From Balneola sp. (GTDB lineage: Bacteria; Bacteroidota; Rhodothermia; Balneolales; Balneolaceae): a DNA stretch of 64,000 nucleotides. The first letter of the stretch is position 1. Each line of letters opens with the position of its first letter. Of the stretch, positions 8,177-17,712 are shown one piece after another. The notes under the pieces were generated by a model. The model searched no databases. It had not been told where the DNA came from and saw nothing but the letters and a program-made list of their open reading frames with translations. The stretch is from the NCBI GenBank assembly GCA_028284195.1, contig JANQSE010000017.1:124001-188000 (forward strand), written 5' to 3'. Position numbers and translations under genes: made by a program.

Positions 8177-10770
8177 GTTAGCTTTATTTTAAATGTTGTG
8201 CCTTTACCAAGCTCACTTTCTACAGTTATTGACCCCCCCAGCGATTCAATCTGGTTCTTGGTTATAAATAGCCCGATTCCTTTTGAGTTTTCATTTCCAT
8301 GAAATGTGCTATACATCCCAAATAACTTGTCGCCATGTTTTTCCATATCTATGCCTAAACCATTATCCGCCACTTCAAAATACACGTGGCCTTCTTTTTT
8401 ATACAAATTGATATGGATAGCAGGCTTGCGATCAGGATCGCGATACTTAATTGCATTCGACAATAGGTTCAGCATAATGCTTTCTAAGTATGCAGGATTG
8501 TATTCAATAGTAAGCTCTTCATCAATGCTATCCTCGAACTTGACATTGTAAGAGAGAATATCGGAAACCAAAATCTGCTTAACCTTTTCGATCATCTCAG
8601 CAGGCTTCAGCTCTTTAAGATCGTTTTGCGTTTTATATTGTTTGTCTATGATCTCATTCAAATCCTCAATAGAAATATTCAATCGCTCAGAAGCTGTTTT
8701 CAAATATTTCAGTAATTCTTTTTTCTCTTCTTCCGACTCTTCCATATCAAAAAGCGAGATCAACATGGAGATATTTCCTGCATGATTTCTCAGATTATGA
8801 GAAACAATATGAGCAAAATTTAGCAGTCTTTTATTTTGATCGCCTACTATATCAAGCGTTTCATTAAGCTCGTATTCCTTTTCTTTTATTAGAGTAATGT
8901 CGGATAAGTAGCCCGATGAAAGCACCGAACCATCTTCCTGCAGTTCGGGTTTAGCTCTGCCCTTAACCCATCTGGTTCCCTTGTTTGGCAAAACAACTCT
9001 GTATTCACAATCCCATTCTTCCTGTGTTTTTACCGAATGCTCAATAGATTTCATAACCCTTATCAGGTCCTCGCGATGAACTCTTCTCATCAACGGTTTG
9101 ATACTATTATTCAACTCTTTCTTTTCCAACTCCAGTACATCAACAATACCATCACTCACAAACGGGAAACTCACATTGCCATCCTTATCTACATTGTGTA
9201 GATATAAAAACCCAGGCGCCTGCTGCGAAAGCTTGGAAAACAATACATCTCTCTTGCTTAGTTCTTTCTCAATCTGCTTTTGGTAGGTAATATCGGTTAC
9301 TATCGCTAACGACGCATTTTTCTCAGAACCTTGCTGGACAAAAGGTACTTTGATTGTTTGATGGTAAACTGTTTGTCCGGAATTATTCTTCGATTTCATC
9401 TCGGGAATGAATTCAACCTCACCGAATCTGATTACTTTTAAATCATCTTCGCGGTACTTGACAGCCATTTCGGATGAAACTCCAAGGTCTTCGTCTTTAA
9501 GCCCGATAATTTCTTCTTTGGCTTTCCCAAAAAACTTACATGCTGCCTGGTTAGCCATTAAAAACCTGCCATTAAAATCTTTTACAAAAATCAGATTCGG
9601 AACACTGTCAAAAATTGCCTGAAACTGACTTTTTAGCTGCATATTGGCATTATAGATCTTACGCCGTTCAGTTACATCCCAAATATACCCGTATCCAATT
9701 ATGCTACCAGCCGGCTGTTCTTCGACAGAAGCCTGGCCTCTTAACCAACGCTCGCCTCGTTTCGGCAAAAGCACCCTATAGTCGCAAAACCAATCTTCTA
9801 ATGTTTTTGAAGAATGCTTCAAAGAATCTATTACCGTTTGCCGGTCCTCAGGATGAATTCTGTCGCTTATAGCAGACATATCATGCTTAACATCTTCGGG
9901 CTCTAGTTCATACACTGACCGAATTCCATCGCTTGCATATGGGAAACCGGCCGTTCCGTTTTTATTGTATGTGTACATATAGAAAAACCCGGGTACATGG
10001 CTCGAAAGGTTGTGCAGCATCTCGTAGCCTTGCTTCAGCCTTTCCTCAGCCTTCATCTCTGCAGTTATATCGCGCGTAATGCCGTATGTGCCAATTAATA
10101 CTCCATTATCATCGTACAATGGCATTTTACTGGTGGAAGCCCACTTTACACTCTCTTGCCCATCAGAAAAAATTTCCTTTTCTACTTTATTAAAAATGGG
10201 TTTTTTCGTCCTGATGATTTCCTGCTCGTCATCATGAGAGAGTTGGGCATATTCATCTTCAAAAAGATCAAAGTCAGATTTGCCTACAAGATCGGCGGGG
10301 TCGTTTAACCCGTGCTTTTTGGCGCAAGCCTTGTTCGCCTTTATGAACCGGCCTTCCAGGTCTTTGAAGTACACACTTTCTCGCAAATTATCCATCAACC
10401 GGGAAAAAAATAATGCCTCCTGATTTAAAGAGAGTGTAAAATCATCTCTTAAAGAACCGAGCTCTGCAAACCCGGCCATCTTGCTTATGTTGCCTTCATC
10501 ACATCGTTCAATAGGTTCTCCCACCCATTCTACGTAGTAATCTTTCCCGCTAATAGTATGCTTCGTGCGCCTGAAAAACAGAATATCTTCACTAATTTCA
10601 GCACTAGTGAAAACTTTTATAACACTGGCCTTGAGCTCATCCGGAACGCGCCGTGCTTGTTTTCCAAAAAGCTGTAAAAAAGTAAGCCCAAGGCTCAGTT
10701 CCCCTGATGCAATATCCCACACCCAGCTGGACTTTGGTATTTCTTTTCTATGTTGAGGAGGCAGGCTCAA
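8173..10770 (-). CDS. Multi-PAS sensor histidine kinase
   Basis: The 865-residue cytoplasmic protein has no membrane segment and about five PAS-type modules in a row. Clear starts include LMDNLRESVYFKDLEGRFIK and IFDSVPNLIFVKDFNGRFLM; two modules share the pattern PGFFYMY/PGFLYLH and look like duplicates of each other. The dimerisation/phosphoacceptor helix contains VSHNLRNHAGN with His658 as the probable phosphorylated residue, a variant H-box common in Bacteroidota kinases. The ATP-binding domain has the N box (LLSNAIKYRD), ADNGLGI and KGIGLFI. The coupled receiver gene downstream is the likely partner. The signal is unknown; soluble PAS domains point to an internal cue such as redox state or a small ligand. 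Confidence 0.93.
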   Translation of the reverse strand: MSLPPQHRKEIPKSSWVWDIASGELSLGLTFLQLFGKQARRVPDELKASVIKVFTSAEISEDILFFRRTKHTISGKDYYVEWVGEPIERCDEGNISKMAGFAELGSLRDDFTLSLNQEALFFSRLMDNLRESVYFKDLEGRFIKANKACAKKHGLNDPADLVGKSDFDLFEDEYAQLSHDDEQEIIRTKKPIFNKVEKEIFSDGQESVKWASTSKMPLYDDNGVLIGTYGITRDITAEMKAEERLKQGYEMLHNLSSHVPGFFYMYTYNKNGTAGFPYASDGIRSVYELEPEDVKHDMSAISDRIHPEDRQTVIDSLKHSSKTLEDWFCDYRVLLPKRGERWLRGQASVEEQPAGSIIGYGYIWDVTERRKIYNANMQLKSQFQAIFDSVPNLIFVKDFNGRFLMANQAACKFFGKAKEEIIGLKDEDLGVSSEMAVKYREDDLKVIRFGEVEFIPEMKSKNNSGQTVYHQTIKVPFVQQGSEKNASLAIVTDITYQKQIEKELSKRDVLFSKLSQQAPGFLYLHNVDKDGNVSFPFVSDGIVDVLELEKKELNNSIKPLMRRVHREDLIRVMKSIEHSVKTQEEWDCEYRVVLPNKGTRWVKGRAKPELQEDGSVLSSGYLSDITLIKEKEYELNETLDIVGDQNKRLLNFAHIVSHNLRNHAGNISMLISLFDMEESEEEKKELLKYLKTASERLNISIEDLNEIIDKQYKTQNDLKELKPAEMIEKVKQILVSDILSYNVKFEDSIDEELTIEYNPAYLESIMLNLLSNAIKYRDPDRKPAIHINLYKKEGHVYFEVADNGLGIDMEKHGDKLFGMYSTFHGNENSKGIGLFITKNQIESLGGSITVESELGKGTTFKIKLT

Positions 10771-10771
10771 C

Positions 10772-12424
10772 TTACTTACTGTCCTCCAACATTTTTAGCC
10801 GGGTTGCCTCAAACTCATCTCCTGCTTTCCATGATTGAAGCGTTGAGGCATTTAAAGCACGAAAACCAACTTCAAAAAATAAGCGCGTATCTTTTACTGC
10901 CCCAGCCAGATCCCAATATTCATTGATCTCATCATTTACAGAATGGTAGTTTGCTGCCGATACACTATCCACTGTTTCGGCATACCTTGCTGGTTTGTGT
11001 ACAAACTCATTTCCCGGATTTGGGAAAATAGCCGGAATCCCAACCTTTGCCATATTAAAATGATCAGATCTGTAGAAAATACCTTGTTCGGGATTGGCAT
11101 CCGGTTTTACGGTTCTTCCTTCTTCTTCGGCTACTTTCACCACTAAATCAGCCAGTGTATTTCTACCATACCCAATAATGACTATGTCATTAGTTTCGCC
11201 ATATACATTCATACCATCCAGATTGATGTTTCCGGTTACCTTTCCCGGATGTACTGTTGGGTTTTGCCCCCAATACTGAGAACCTAACAATCCTACTTCT
11301 TCTGCTCCTACTACTACCGCCAAAACACTTCGCTTCAATTCAGGCTGGATAGATTTATATGCTTTCATAGATTCTAATACTGCACTTACTCCAGCGGCAT
11401 TGTCTTCGGCACCATTATTAATTTCATCGCCATCAATCGCATTTGTTATTCCCAGATGATCATAATGAGCAGTAAGAACTAAGTATTCATTGTTCAGCTC
11501 AGGATCATTTCCTTCAATTTTTGCAATTACATTTTTGGAATTTATATCCCTGTACTCAGCATCAATCTGAACGGAAAGAGTAGTATTTTTTAATAATACA
11601 GGTTCGAAATCAGGGCTGTCAGCAGCTGTCAGCATTTCATCCACATCAAGTCCGGCAGAGCTGAATAATTTCTTAGCAGCATCGTAAGTAACCCAACCAT
11701 TCATTTCGGTTGAACCCGCTGCAAATTCACCTTCACTCTTCACATAAAAACGCTCACGGCTCCAGCCGTTTGACACTACTCCCCAACCGTAACCAGCAGT
11801 TGGTGTAGTGTGAATGATAATAGCACCAACCGCACCCATTTCTTGTGCCTTTTCATATTTATAGGTATAACGACCGTAATAAAGTCGTGTCTTTCCACCG
11901 AACAGGTTTTCGTCGTACTCCGGGTCATTGTTTTTGATCACAATGATTTTTCCCTTCACATCTGCACCTTTAAAATCATCCCAGTTTTCCTCAGGAGCTT
12001 GAATCCCATAGCCTACATAAACAAGTTCAGCATTTTTAATGTCCACACGCTCGCTTTGATTAGCCGGCCACGCTACAAAATCGTCAAAGAATGTATAGTC
12101 GTGAATAGAACTATTTTTCATTGGGCGGTGAATCTTCATGCTGTGATTCATTGTTTTCTGTCCTAAAAGAGGAAAAGGCTGAATATAACTTCCATCTTCA
12201 ACACCCGATGAAGCGCCCATTGCTTTAAATTCCTTGACAAGGTAATCCACTGTCATGTCTTCACCTTTGGTTCCGGTGCTCCTGCCTAAATATTCATCAG
12301 AAGAAAGCTCTTCAATGTGCGTCATCAGGCTTTCTTTAGTGATTGAGTTAGCTGCATCTTTTACTCCTGAAGAAGAGCAAGCGAAACCTAGTGCGGCGAT
12401 TAATACGATAGATAGTTTTTTCAT
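10772..12424 (-). CDS. M28 family zinc aminopeptidase/carboxypeptidase with PA domain, lipoprotein
   Basis: An in-frame ATG exists at 12493, but the start at 12424 is preferred because it begins directly with a lipoprotein signal (KKLSIVLIAALGFACSSS); this gives 550 residues. A PA (protease-associated) insert lies in the first half (VYVGYGIQAPEENWDDFKG and on). The M28 catalytic domain follows, with the zinc ligands in order: HYDHLG, EDNAAGVSA, AEEVGLLGS, NLDGMN and RSDHF. The family removes N-terminal amino acids or cleaves peptides outside the cytoplasm. The gene ends one base before the histidine kinase start region, in the same direction. Confidence 0.93.
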   Translation of the reverse strand: MKKLSIVLIAALGFACSSSGVKDAANSITKESLMTHIEELSSDEYLGRSTGTKGEDMTVDYLVKEFKAMGASSGVEDGSYIQPFPLLGQKTMNHSMKIHRPMKNSSIHDYTFFDDFVAWPANQSERVDIKNAELVYVGYGIQAPEENWDDFKGADVKGKIIVIKNNDPEYDENLFGGKTRLYYGRYTYKYEKAQEMGAVGAIIIHTTPTAGYGWGVVSNGWSRERFYVKSEGEFAAGSTEMNGWVTYDAAKKLFSSAGLDVDEMLTAADSPDFEPVLLKNTTLSVQIDAEYRDINSKNVIAKIEGNDPELNNEYLVLTAHYDHLGITNAIDGDEINNGAEDNAAGVSAVLESMKAYKSIQPELKRSVLAVVVGAEEVGLLGSQYWGQNPTVHPGKVTGNINLDGMNVYGETNDIVIIGYGRNTLADLVVKVAEEEGRTVKPDANPEQGIFYRSDHFNMAKVGIPAIFPNPGNEFVHKPARYAETVDSVSAANYHSVNDEINEYWDLAGAVKDTRLFFEVGFRALNASTLQSWKAGDEFEATRLKMLEDSK

Positions 12425-12525
12425 TCGGTTTACTCGTTGATTATTTTTCTTTCGACGAGTATAAATACTTTTCGGCACTTTTAGGAATTTCATTAACTAC
12501 ATTCTTCAATAAAAGCAGATAATTG

Positions 12526-13353
12526 ATGACTTCATTCAATAGCAAAAACGTCCTTATTACAGGCGGAGCCAGTGGAATTGGCTTTATTATGGGAAGAATG
12601 GCTTTGCAGAGAGGTGTTCACCATTTAGTGCTGTGGGACATAAACCCCGATGCACTTCAAAAAGCAGCCAAAGAACTTCAATCATCGGGATACAGTGTTT
12701 CTACTAATGTAGTGGATGTTCGGGATTATAAACAGATTCAGGAAACAGCAGATCAAGTATTGAAAGAAATCGACAAAGTAGATATGCTATTTAATAACGC
12801 TGGAATTATTGTAGGAAAATCGTTCAAAGATCATAGCTACGAAGACATAGAAAACACATTGGCAGTAAACTCAGCCGGATTAATGTATGTTGCCCGGGCA
12901 TTCATCAGCTCTATGATTAATCATGGTTTTGGCAGGATAGTGAATATAGCCTCGGCCGCAGGTTTGTCTCCCAATCCCGGAATGACGGTGTATGCCGCCA
13001 GTAAATGGGCGGCTGTTGGCTGGTCAGACTCTCTCCGGCTCGAAATGGAAAAACATCACAAGGAGATTAAAGTACTTACTGTTATGCCCAGCTACATTAA
13101 CACCGGAATGTTTGATGGAGTGAAAGCCCCGCAATTAATTCCACTTTTGGATGCAGAAAAAATAAGTGCCAAAATTCTGAATGCGGTTGAGAAAGAAAAG
13201 ATACATTTACGTGAGCCGTTCATTATTAAATGCTCCCCGTTTATAAAAGGAGTTTTACCAACCCGCATATATGATTTTATAGCAGGAAAAGTGCTGAAAG
13301 TATATAGCTCAATGGATACATTTACCGGAAGAAAGGAAAACAACAATGATTGA
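12526..13353 (+). CDS. Short-chain dehydrogenase/reductase (SDR)
   Basis: ATG 12526 is chosen over the adjacent TTG, giving 275 residues. The Rossmann glycine motif TGGASGIG is at residues 12-19, the NNAG motif at 90-93, and the catalytic Ser143, Tyr156 and Lys160 (YAASK) are all present. The overall pattern, including the later TGMFDG segment, resembles the retinol/17-beta-hydroxysteroid dehydrogenase-like classical SDRs. The downstream aldehyde dehydrogenase overlaps it by 8 bases. A joint alcohol-to-aldehyde-to-acid pathway, for example on fatty or isoprenoid alcohols, is therefore a reasonable inference. Confidence 0.9.
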   Translation: MTSFNSKNVLITGGASGIGFIMGRMALQRGVHHLVLWDINPDALQKAAKELQSSGYSVSTNVVDVRDYKQIQETADQVLKEIDKVDMLFNNAGIIVGKSFKDHSYEDIENTLAVNSAGLMYVARAFISSMINHGFGRIVNIASAAGLSPNPGMTVYAASKWAAVGWSDSLRLEMEKHHKEIKVLTVMPSYINTGMFDGVKAPQLIPLLDAEKISAKILNAVEKEKIHLREPFIIKCSPFIKGVLPTRIYDFIAGKVLKVYSSMDTFTGRKENNND

Positions 13354-14719
13354 CTTACAGGCATATTTAAACAAACAGCGAGCTTTTTTCAGAGCCGGAA
13401 AAACTAAAAGTATAGACTACCGGATCAGGCAGCTCAAAAAGCTCAAAAAAATTCTGGTAGATAATGAGCAGCTCTTGATTGACGAGGTACACAAAGACTT
13501 CAGAAAATCTGCTTTTGAAACTTATGTAACCGAGATCGGGCTTGTTATTACAGACATTAATTTTGCAATCAAAAATGTGGAATCGTGGGCAAAGCAAAAA
13601 CCCGTATCAACGCCTATTGTTAACTTTCCTTCTAAAAATTTTATCATCACTGAGCCCTACGGAAATGCACTGATTATTGCTCCCTGGAATTATCCGATCT
13701 TACTCGCGCTTCAACCTCTGGTAGGAGCCATTGCGGCCGGAAATACTGCCATCCTCAAACCATCCGAACTTACCCCGAATACTTCAGCCGCTTTAGAACA
13801 ATTGATTTCTGACTCTTTTGATGAAGAATTCCTGAAAGTGATTTTAGGCAGTGCAGAAGAAGCTTCGGCTTTGGTGAAAATGGATTTTGATTTCATTTTC
13901 TTCACCGGAAGTACAAGAGTGGGGAAAATCATTATGCGAGATGCCGCTGAGCGACTTACTCCGTTAACTCTGGAACTGGGAGGAAAAAGTCCCTGCATAG
14001 TTGACAAATCGGCCAATCTTGAAGTTTCTGCAAAACGAATTGCCTGGGGGAAATTCGTAAATGGGGGACAAACCTGTGTAGCTCCCGATTATGTGTTGGT
14101 TGAAAAATCTGTAAAAAAAGAATTTTTGGAATGTATCAAAGCATCAATCATTCAATTGTATGGAGATGAACCCGAACAAAGCCCCGATTTTCCACGCATT
14201 ATCAGCGATGCCCATTTTGAACGGCTTTCAGGTTTGCTGGGGGAAGGAAAAATTATCACCGGAGGACAAACGAACCCACAAACACGCTACATTGCCCCAA
14301 CTGTAATTGATGAAATTTCACTTGATGATCCCGTTATGGAAGATGAGATTTTTGGACCTATTCTTCCTGTGCTCGGATATGAATCCATTGATGAGTGTGT
14401 GAGTATCATTAACGACCGCCCCAGACCATTGGCATTGTATGTGTTCACTTCCGATCAGGAAATCGAAAATCACATTATGAAATTTATTTCTTTCGGAGGC
14501 GGAGCCGTTAACGACACTATTGCTCAGCTTGGAAATCATCATTTAAGTTTTGGCGGAGTAGGGGCCAGCGGATTTGGGTCTTATCATGGCAAAGCAAGCT
14601 TCGATTGTTTCTCACATCAAAAAAGTGTGATGAAAAAGCCATTCTGGCCGGATGTACCCATTCGTTATGCTCCTTACGATGATCTAAAGCTTAATCTGGT
14701 GAAGAAGGTTTTGAAGTAA
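13346..14719 (+). CDS. Aldehyde dehydrogenase, class 3/fatty aldehyde-type
   Basis: The 457-residue protein has the ALDH fold with the general base Glu210 (LELGGKSP) and the catalytic Cys244 (NGGQTCVAPDYVL). It also has the cofactor segment FTGSTRVGK and the substrate-oxyanion Asn in APWNYP. Its length, the spacing of these sites and the C-terminal SFGGVGASGFGSYHG place it with ALDH3-type enzymes, which oxidise medium and long-chain aldehydes with NAD(P). The start codon lies within the end of the SDR gene, indicating an operon with coupled translation. Confidence 0.92.
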   Translation: MIDLQAYLNKQRAFFRAGKTKSIDYRIRQLKKLKKILVDNEQLLIDEVHKDFRKSAFETYVTEIGLVITDINFAIKNVESWAKQKPVSTPIVNFPSKNFIITEPYGNALIIAPWNYPILLALQPLVGAIAAGNTAILKPSELTPNTSAALEQLISDSFDEEFLKVILGSAEEASALVKMDFDFIFFTGSTRVGKIIMRDAAERLTPLTLELGGKSPCIVDKSANLEVSAKRIAWGKFVNGGQTCVAPDYVLVEKSVKKEFLECIKASIIQLYGDEPEQSPDFPRIISDAHFERLSGLLGEGKIITGGQTNPQTRYIAPTVIDEISLDDPVMEDEIFGPILPVLGYESIDECVSIINDRPRPLALYVFTSDQEIENHIMKFISFGGGAVNDTIAQLGNHHLSFGGVGASGFGSYHGKASFDCFSHQKSVMKKPFWPDVPIRYAPYDDLKLNLVKKVLK

Positions 14720-14898
14720 AGAGTTGTAGCACACAACCTAACATACAACAAATATAACTTTATGTTGACTTTGGGCTTTACTAAGAGGCAATCCTAGAAC
14801 CTTAAGATTCCTTGTCTGACGAACCATCAGGCTGGTTATCTATCAAAGCCGATAAGTAGATTATGATGAGAGGAGTTTGGAATCTTATTGACCTTTTG

Positions 14899-14926
14899 CT
14901 CACTTTTGGGTCAAGCCAAAAGTGAG
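14899..14926. repeat. Perfect 11-bp hairpin
   Basis: The arms CTCACTTTTGG (14899-14909) and CCAAAAGTGAG (14916-14926) are exact reverse complements, separated by the 6-base loop GTCAAG. The position downstream of the SDR/ALDH operon would suit a transcription or mRNA-end structure, but there is no following T-run. It shares the core ACTTTTG with the hairpin at 15102-15125. Confidence 0.7.
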
Positions 14927-15101
14927 ATACTTTAAAATGGTTTATATACTTTTGACTGGTCGCTTTCAAATTTCTTGTGTGTGCCTCCAAAAAACTCCGG
15001 GAAACATGGGGACTAATTACATCAACGAAAAGAAAGGATCGTAAGCAAGAAAAAAATGGGTGTCTGATCGTGGATATCTACATGTTTTCCGGTGGCTTTT
15101 G

Positions 15102-15125
15102 ATACTTTTGACCAGTCAAAAGTAT
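15102..15125. repeat. Perfect 10-bp hairpin
   Basis: The arms ATACTTTTGA (15102-15111) and TCAAAAGTAT (15116-15125) are exact reverse complements around the 4-base loop CCAG. It lies about 90 bases before the AcuI-like reductase start. A half-copy of the same element is at about 14946-14961. Confidence 0.7.
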
Positions 15126-15217
15126 GAAGAAAAACCCCAAAGCTATAGGGTTGCTCATCTATAAACCCATTACCCGAACTTTTCTTACTTTCTCCGCAGA
15201 CAACTAAACCACCAACC

Positions 15218-16216
15218 ATGAACAAAACCTTCAACGCCTTTTGGGTCACCGAACAGGAAAACGGCGCATTTACTTCAGAAGTAAAAAAGGTTCCATTCTC
15301 TGTACTTCCGGAAAACGAAGTGCTCATCAAAGTGCATTATTCCTCCCTGAATTATAAAGACGCATTATCAGCTTCCGGGAATAAAGGCGTAACCAAAACC
15401 TATCCATTTGTGCCGGGAATTGATGCTTCAGGAGAGGTTATGGAAGATAAATCAGACACTTTTAAACCGGGCGATAAAGTAATAGTAACCGGCTACGATC
15501 TTGGCATGAACACCTTTGGCGGTTTTGGTGAATACATTTGTGTACCGGCAAGCTGGGTAGTTCCTTTGCCCAAACAACTTTCTTTACTGGAAAGTATGAT
15601 CATAGGAACTGCAGGATATACCGCAGCCTACGGAGTCATTCGGTTGCAACGAGAACTCATTACACCTGAAAGTGGAGAAGTACTCGTCACAGGAGCAACA
15701 GGAGGTGTGGGAAGTTTCTCTGTTTTTTTACTGAATAAAATGGGCTACAAAGTAATAGCAGCCACGGGCAAACCGGGGGCAACTGACTTACTGAAAGAGA
15801 TAGGAGCACATCGTGTTATTCACAGAGATGAGATTTATCCGGAAAAGAAACGATTACTAAACAAAGGAATATATACCGCTGCTATTGATACCGTGGGCGG
15901 AGCCATGCTCGAAGCACTGATTCCCCAAATGAAACAGGACGGAGCCATTGCCTGCTGCGGAAATATTTTAGGATATGAACTCAATACGAATGTATATCCG
16001 TTTATACTTCGGGGGGTAAGTTTACTCGGTATTGATTCCGGTATTACTAAAATGCCGTTCCGGCTTAACGTGTGGGAAACGCTTGAAAAACTCGGAACAG
16101 GATTTCCTGAACGTGCATACCGGAAAGTATCACTAATGGAATTGCCTTCCGAAATTGAACGCATTCTTTCAGGAAAGCAAACAGGGAGAGTGGTGGTACA
16201 ACATTCTCATAGTTAA
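15218..16216 (+). CDS. YhdH/AcuI-family acryloyl-CoA reductase-like MDR oxidoreductase
   Basis: The 332-residue protein is a medium-chain dehydrogenase/reductase without the zinc ligands of alcohol dehydrogenases. Diagnostic segments are SSLNYKDALSASGN near the N-terminus, FVPGIDASGEV, and the NADPH-binding VTGATGGVGSFSV. The family pattern PRGVSLLGIDS appears here as LRGVSLLGIDS. Members reduce acryloyl-CoA to propionyl-CoA with NADPH and are also labelled YhdH/YhfP quinone oxidoreductases. It is transcribed alone; the receiver gene downstream is convergent, with only 6 bases between them. Confidence 0.9.
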   Translation: MNKTFNAFWVTEQENGAFTSEVKKVPFSVLPENEVLIKVHYSSLNYKDALSASGNKGVTKTYPFVPGIDASGEVMEDKSDTFKPGDKVIVTGYDLGMNTFGGFGEYICVPASWVVPLPKQLSLLESMIIGTAGYTAAYGVIRLQRELITPESGEVLVTGATGGVGSFSVFLLNKMGYKVIAATGKPGATDLLKEIGAHRVIHRDEIYPEKKRLLNKGIYTAAIDTVGGAMLEALIPQMKQDGAIACCGNILGYELNTNVYPFILRGVSLLGIDSGITKMPFRLNVWETLEKLGTGFPERAYRKVSLMELPSEIERILSGKQTGRVVVQHSHS

Positions 16217-16222
16217 CCCGGC

Positions 16223-16588
16223 TTAGAAAGCAGCAGCGCATTCCATAGATTTACGAAGATCTTCAACCTTCACAGGCTTTGCCAGTGGTTGCACATTGCT
16301 ATGAACCGAAGCTTTTTGCAGATGCTCAAAGGTAGTATCACCGGAAAGAATGAGTGCCGGAACCTCGTTGTTCATTTCGCGAAGGGCGGCAACTACATCT
16401 AAACCCTTCATATCGCCAAGTAAGTTTTGATCGCAAACAATGATATCAGGATTTAAAGCTTTGATTTTCTCTAATCCATCTTCACCTGAAGCCGCTGTTT
16501 CAATAACATCGTAGCCTAATACTTTAAGCATTTTCTTTTGTACTAAAACAAGCAAGGGGTCGTCCTCTAATAAAATTACTTTTTTCAT
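16223..16588 (-). CDS. Single-domain response regulator
   Basis: The 121-residue protein is a receiver domain with the acidic pair EDD at residues 8-10, phosphoacceptor Asp53 in DIIVCDQNLLG, a switch Ser in LILSGD, and Lys in LAKPVK. There is no output domain and no adjacent kinase gene, so it is an orphan CheY-like regulator within this window. Its 3' end faces the reductase gene. Confidence 0.92.
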   Translation of the reverse strand: MKKVILLEDDPLLVLVQKKMLKVLGYDVIETAASGEDGLEKIKALNPDIIVCDQNLLGDMKGLDVVAALREMNNEVPALILSGDTTFEHLQKASVHSNVQPLAKPVKVEDLRKSMECAAAF

Positions 16589-16731
16589 AGCCTGAACCTT
16601 TTAATTAGCCTCTGAAAAGAGAGGTTAACAGGATTATCGGCAAACATTAGAAAATCTTAATAAAAAAGTTTGGGGTTTTTTGGAGAATAGCTCCTTTCAA
16701 TTTATATATAGAAAAACCGAATAGATTGGGA

Positions 16732-17637
16732 TTAACTTTTATTGTAACTCATAAGAATTAAGTCTTCTGCTTTTCTCAGATCCTCTTCAGAACGGATCGT
16801 TATTTCAAGGTCACCAGTTCCGAGATGACCAATAGAGCGCACATCCCTTGTGAATCCTTCTTCAAGTTGTATTTCATCAGGATTAACTTTGACATTTAAA
16901 AGAAGCTTGTTGCTTTGTGTATAAATTTCAATGCAAGCAAAATTCTTAATTCGTTTAAAGGCTACATAGTATTTAAGATGTTTTTCCTGGACATCATCTC
17001 CAAGCGAAAGCATATAATCCCGTACCGATTCATAAAGCTGAACTAATTCTGCTCCAGCTGATTCAAAGTGATCCTTGAAGCCTTTATAGTTTGCTTTTGA
17101 AGTACCAGGCTTACTTTCCAGTGTCCCTTTGGCTTCTGCTACATTTACCAACTCCAGTAGTAAAAGATCTTCTTCAAACTTGATATAGCGTATAAGCTCG
17201 ATATTCCGGTTCATTTGTTTTACGGCATGTTCATCGAATTTTGTAAATGCTCCTGCAATGCATAATAATCGGGGGTTATTCCATTCGATACTATTAGAGT
17301 GCTCCTTTCCATACTTTTTAAGCACTAAGAGCTCAAATTCAGCTTTGTGATCCATTAACCAGTCCAGGTAAAACAACCCCTGGTTAATCACATTTTCGTC
17401 CCGATGGCGTTTGTATTCAATGATAACCGGACTACCATTTTCATCAATACCCAGTGTGTCAATGCGCCCACCATGACTAGCTCCGGTGGAATATTCTGTT
17501 TCCAGGAAACGTACTCCTAGATAGGTTTCCAGGTTTTTTTCTATCTGGGATTGCAGGCTTTTTTCAATATTAGCTGTTCCCCCAGAAAGCTCGGTTACCT
17601 GATTGTTACTCGTTCGAAAAAGTTTAATGTCTGACAT
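16732..17637 (-). CDS. PD-(D/E)XK nuclease-fold protein (DUF5655/NucS-like)
   Basis: In this 301-residue protein, residues ~25-130 contain a PD-(D/E)XK-type core: Asp60 in GGRIDTLG followed by Glu74-Tyr-Lys76 in PVIIEYKR, then a supporting QGLFYLDW helix. The last ~100 residues (from about GFKDHF) look like the DUF5655 domain often fused to this nuclease fold, including LKYYVAFKRIKNFACIEIY. Related proteins are annotated as predicted transport or DUF5655 proteins without proven activity. It is the first gene of the accessory stretch that ends with the restriction-modification genes, which suggests a nucleic-acid or defence role, but this is context only. Confidence 0.75.
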   Translation of the reverse strand: MSDIKLFRTSNNQVTELSGGTANIEKSLQSQIEKNLETYLGVRFLETEYSTGASHGGRIDTLGIDENGSPVIIEYKRHRDENVINQGLFYLDWLMDHKAEFELLVLKKYGKEHSNSIEWNNPRLLCIAGAFTKFDEHAVKQMNRNIELIRYIKFEEDLLLLELVNVAEAKGTLESKPGTSKANYKGFKDHFESAGAELVQLYESVRDYMLSLGDDVQEKHLKYYVAFKRIKNFACIEIYTQSNKLLLNVKVNPDEIQLEEGFTRDVRSIGHLGTGDLEITIRSEEDLRKAEDLILMSYNKS

Positions 17638-17712
17638 ATTTTAAGGATTAATCAATTGCTACCCAATATAATTAATTCTTTTCGATTTAATGCTCAACCT
17701 TTACTTTTAAGA

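Larger units (their letters stand above)
14720..15217 (+). other. Non-coding gap with hairpin repeats
   Basis: No convincing gene was found in this ~500-base gap on either strand. It contains two perfect hairpins built on the core ACTTTTG/CAAAAGT (listed separately) and a half-copy of the second one at about 14946-14961 (ATACTTTTGACTGGTC). The rest is AT-rich and featureless to the eye. Such dyads are scattered in many Bacteroidota-type genomes as short dispersed repeats. No clean T-tract follows either hairpin on the plus strand. Confidence 0.5.
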
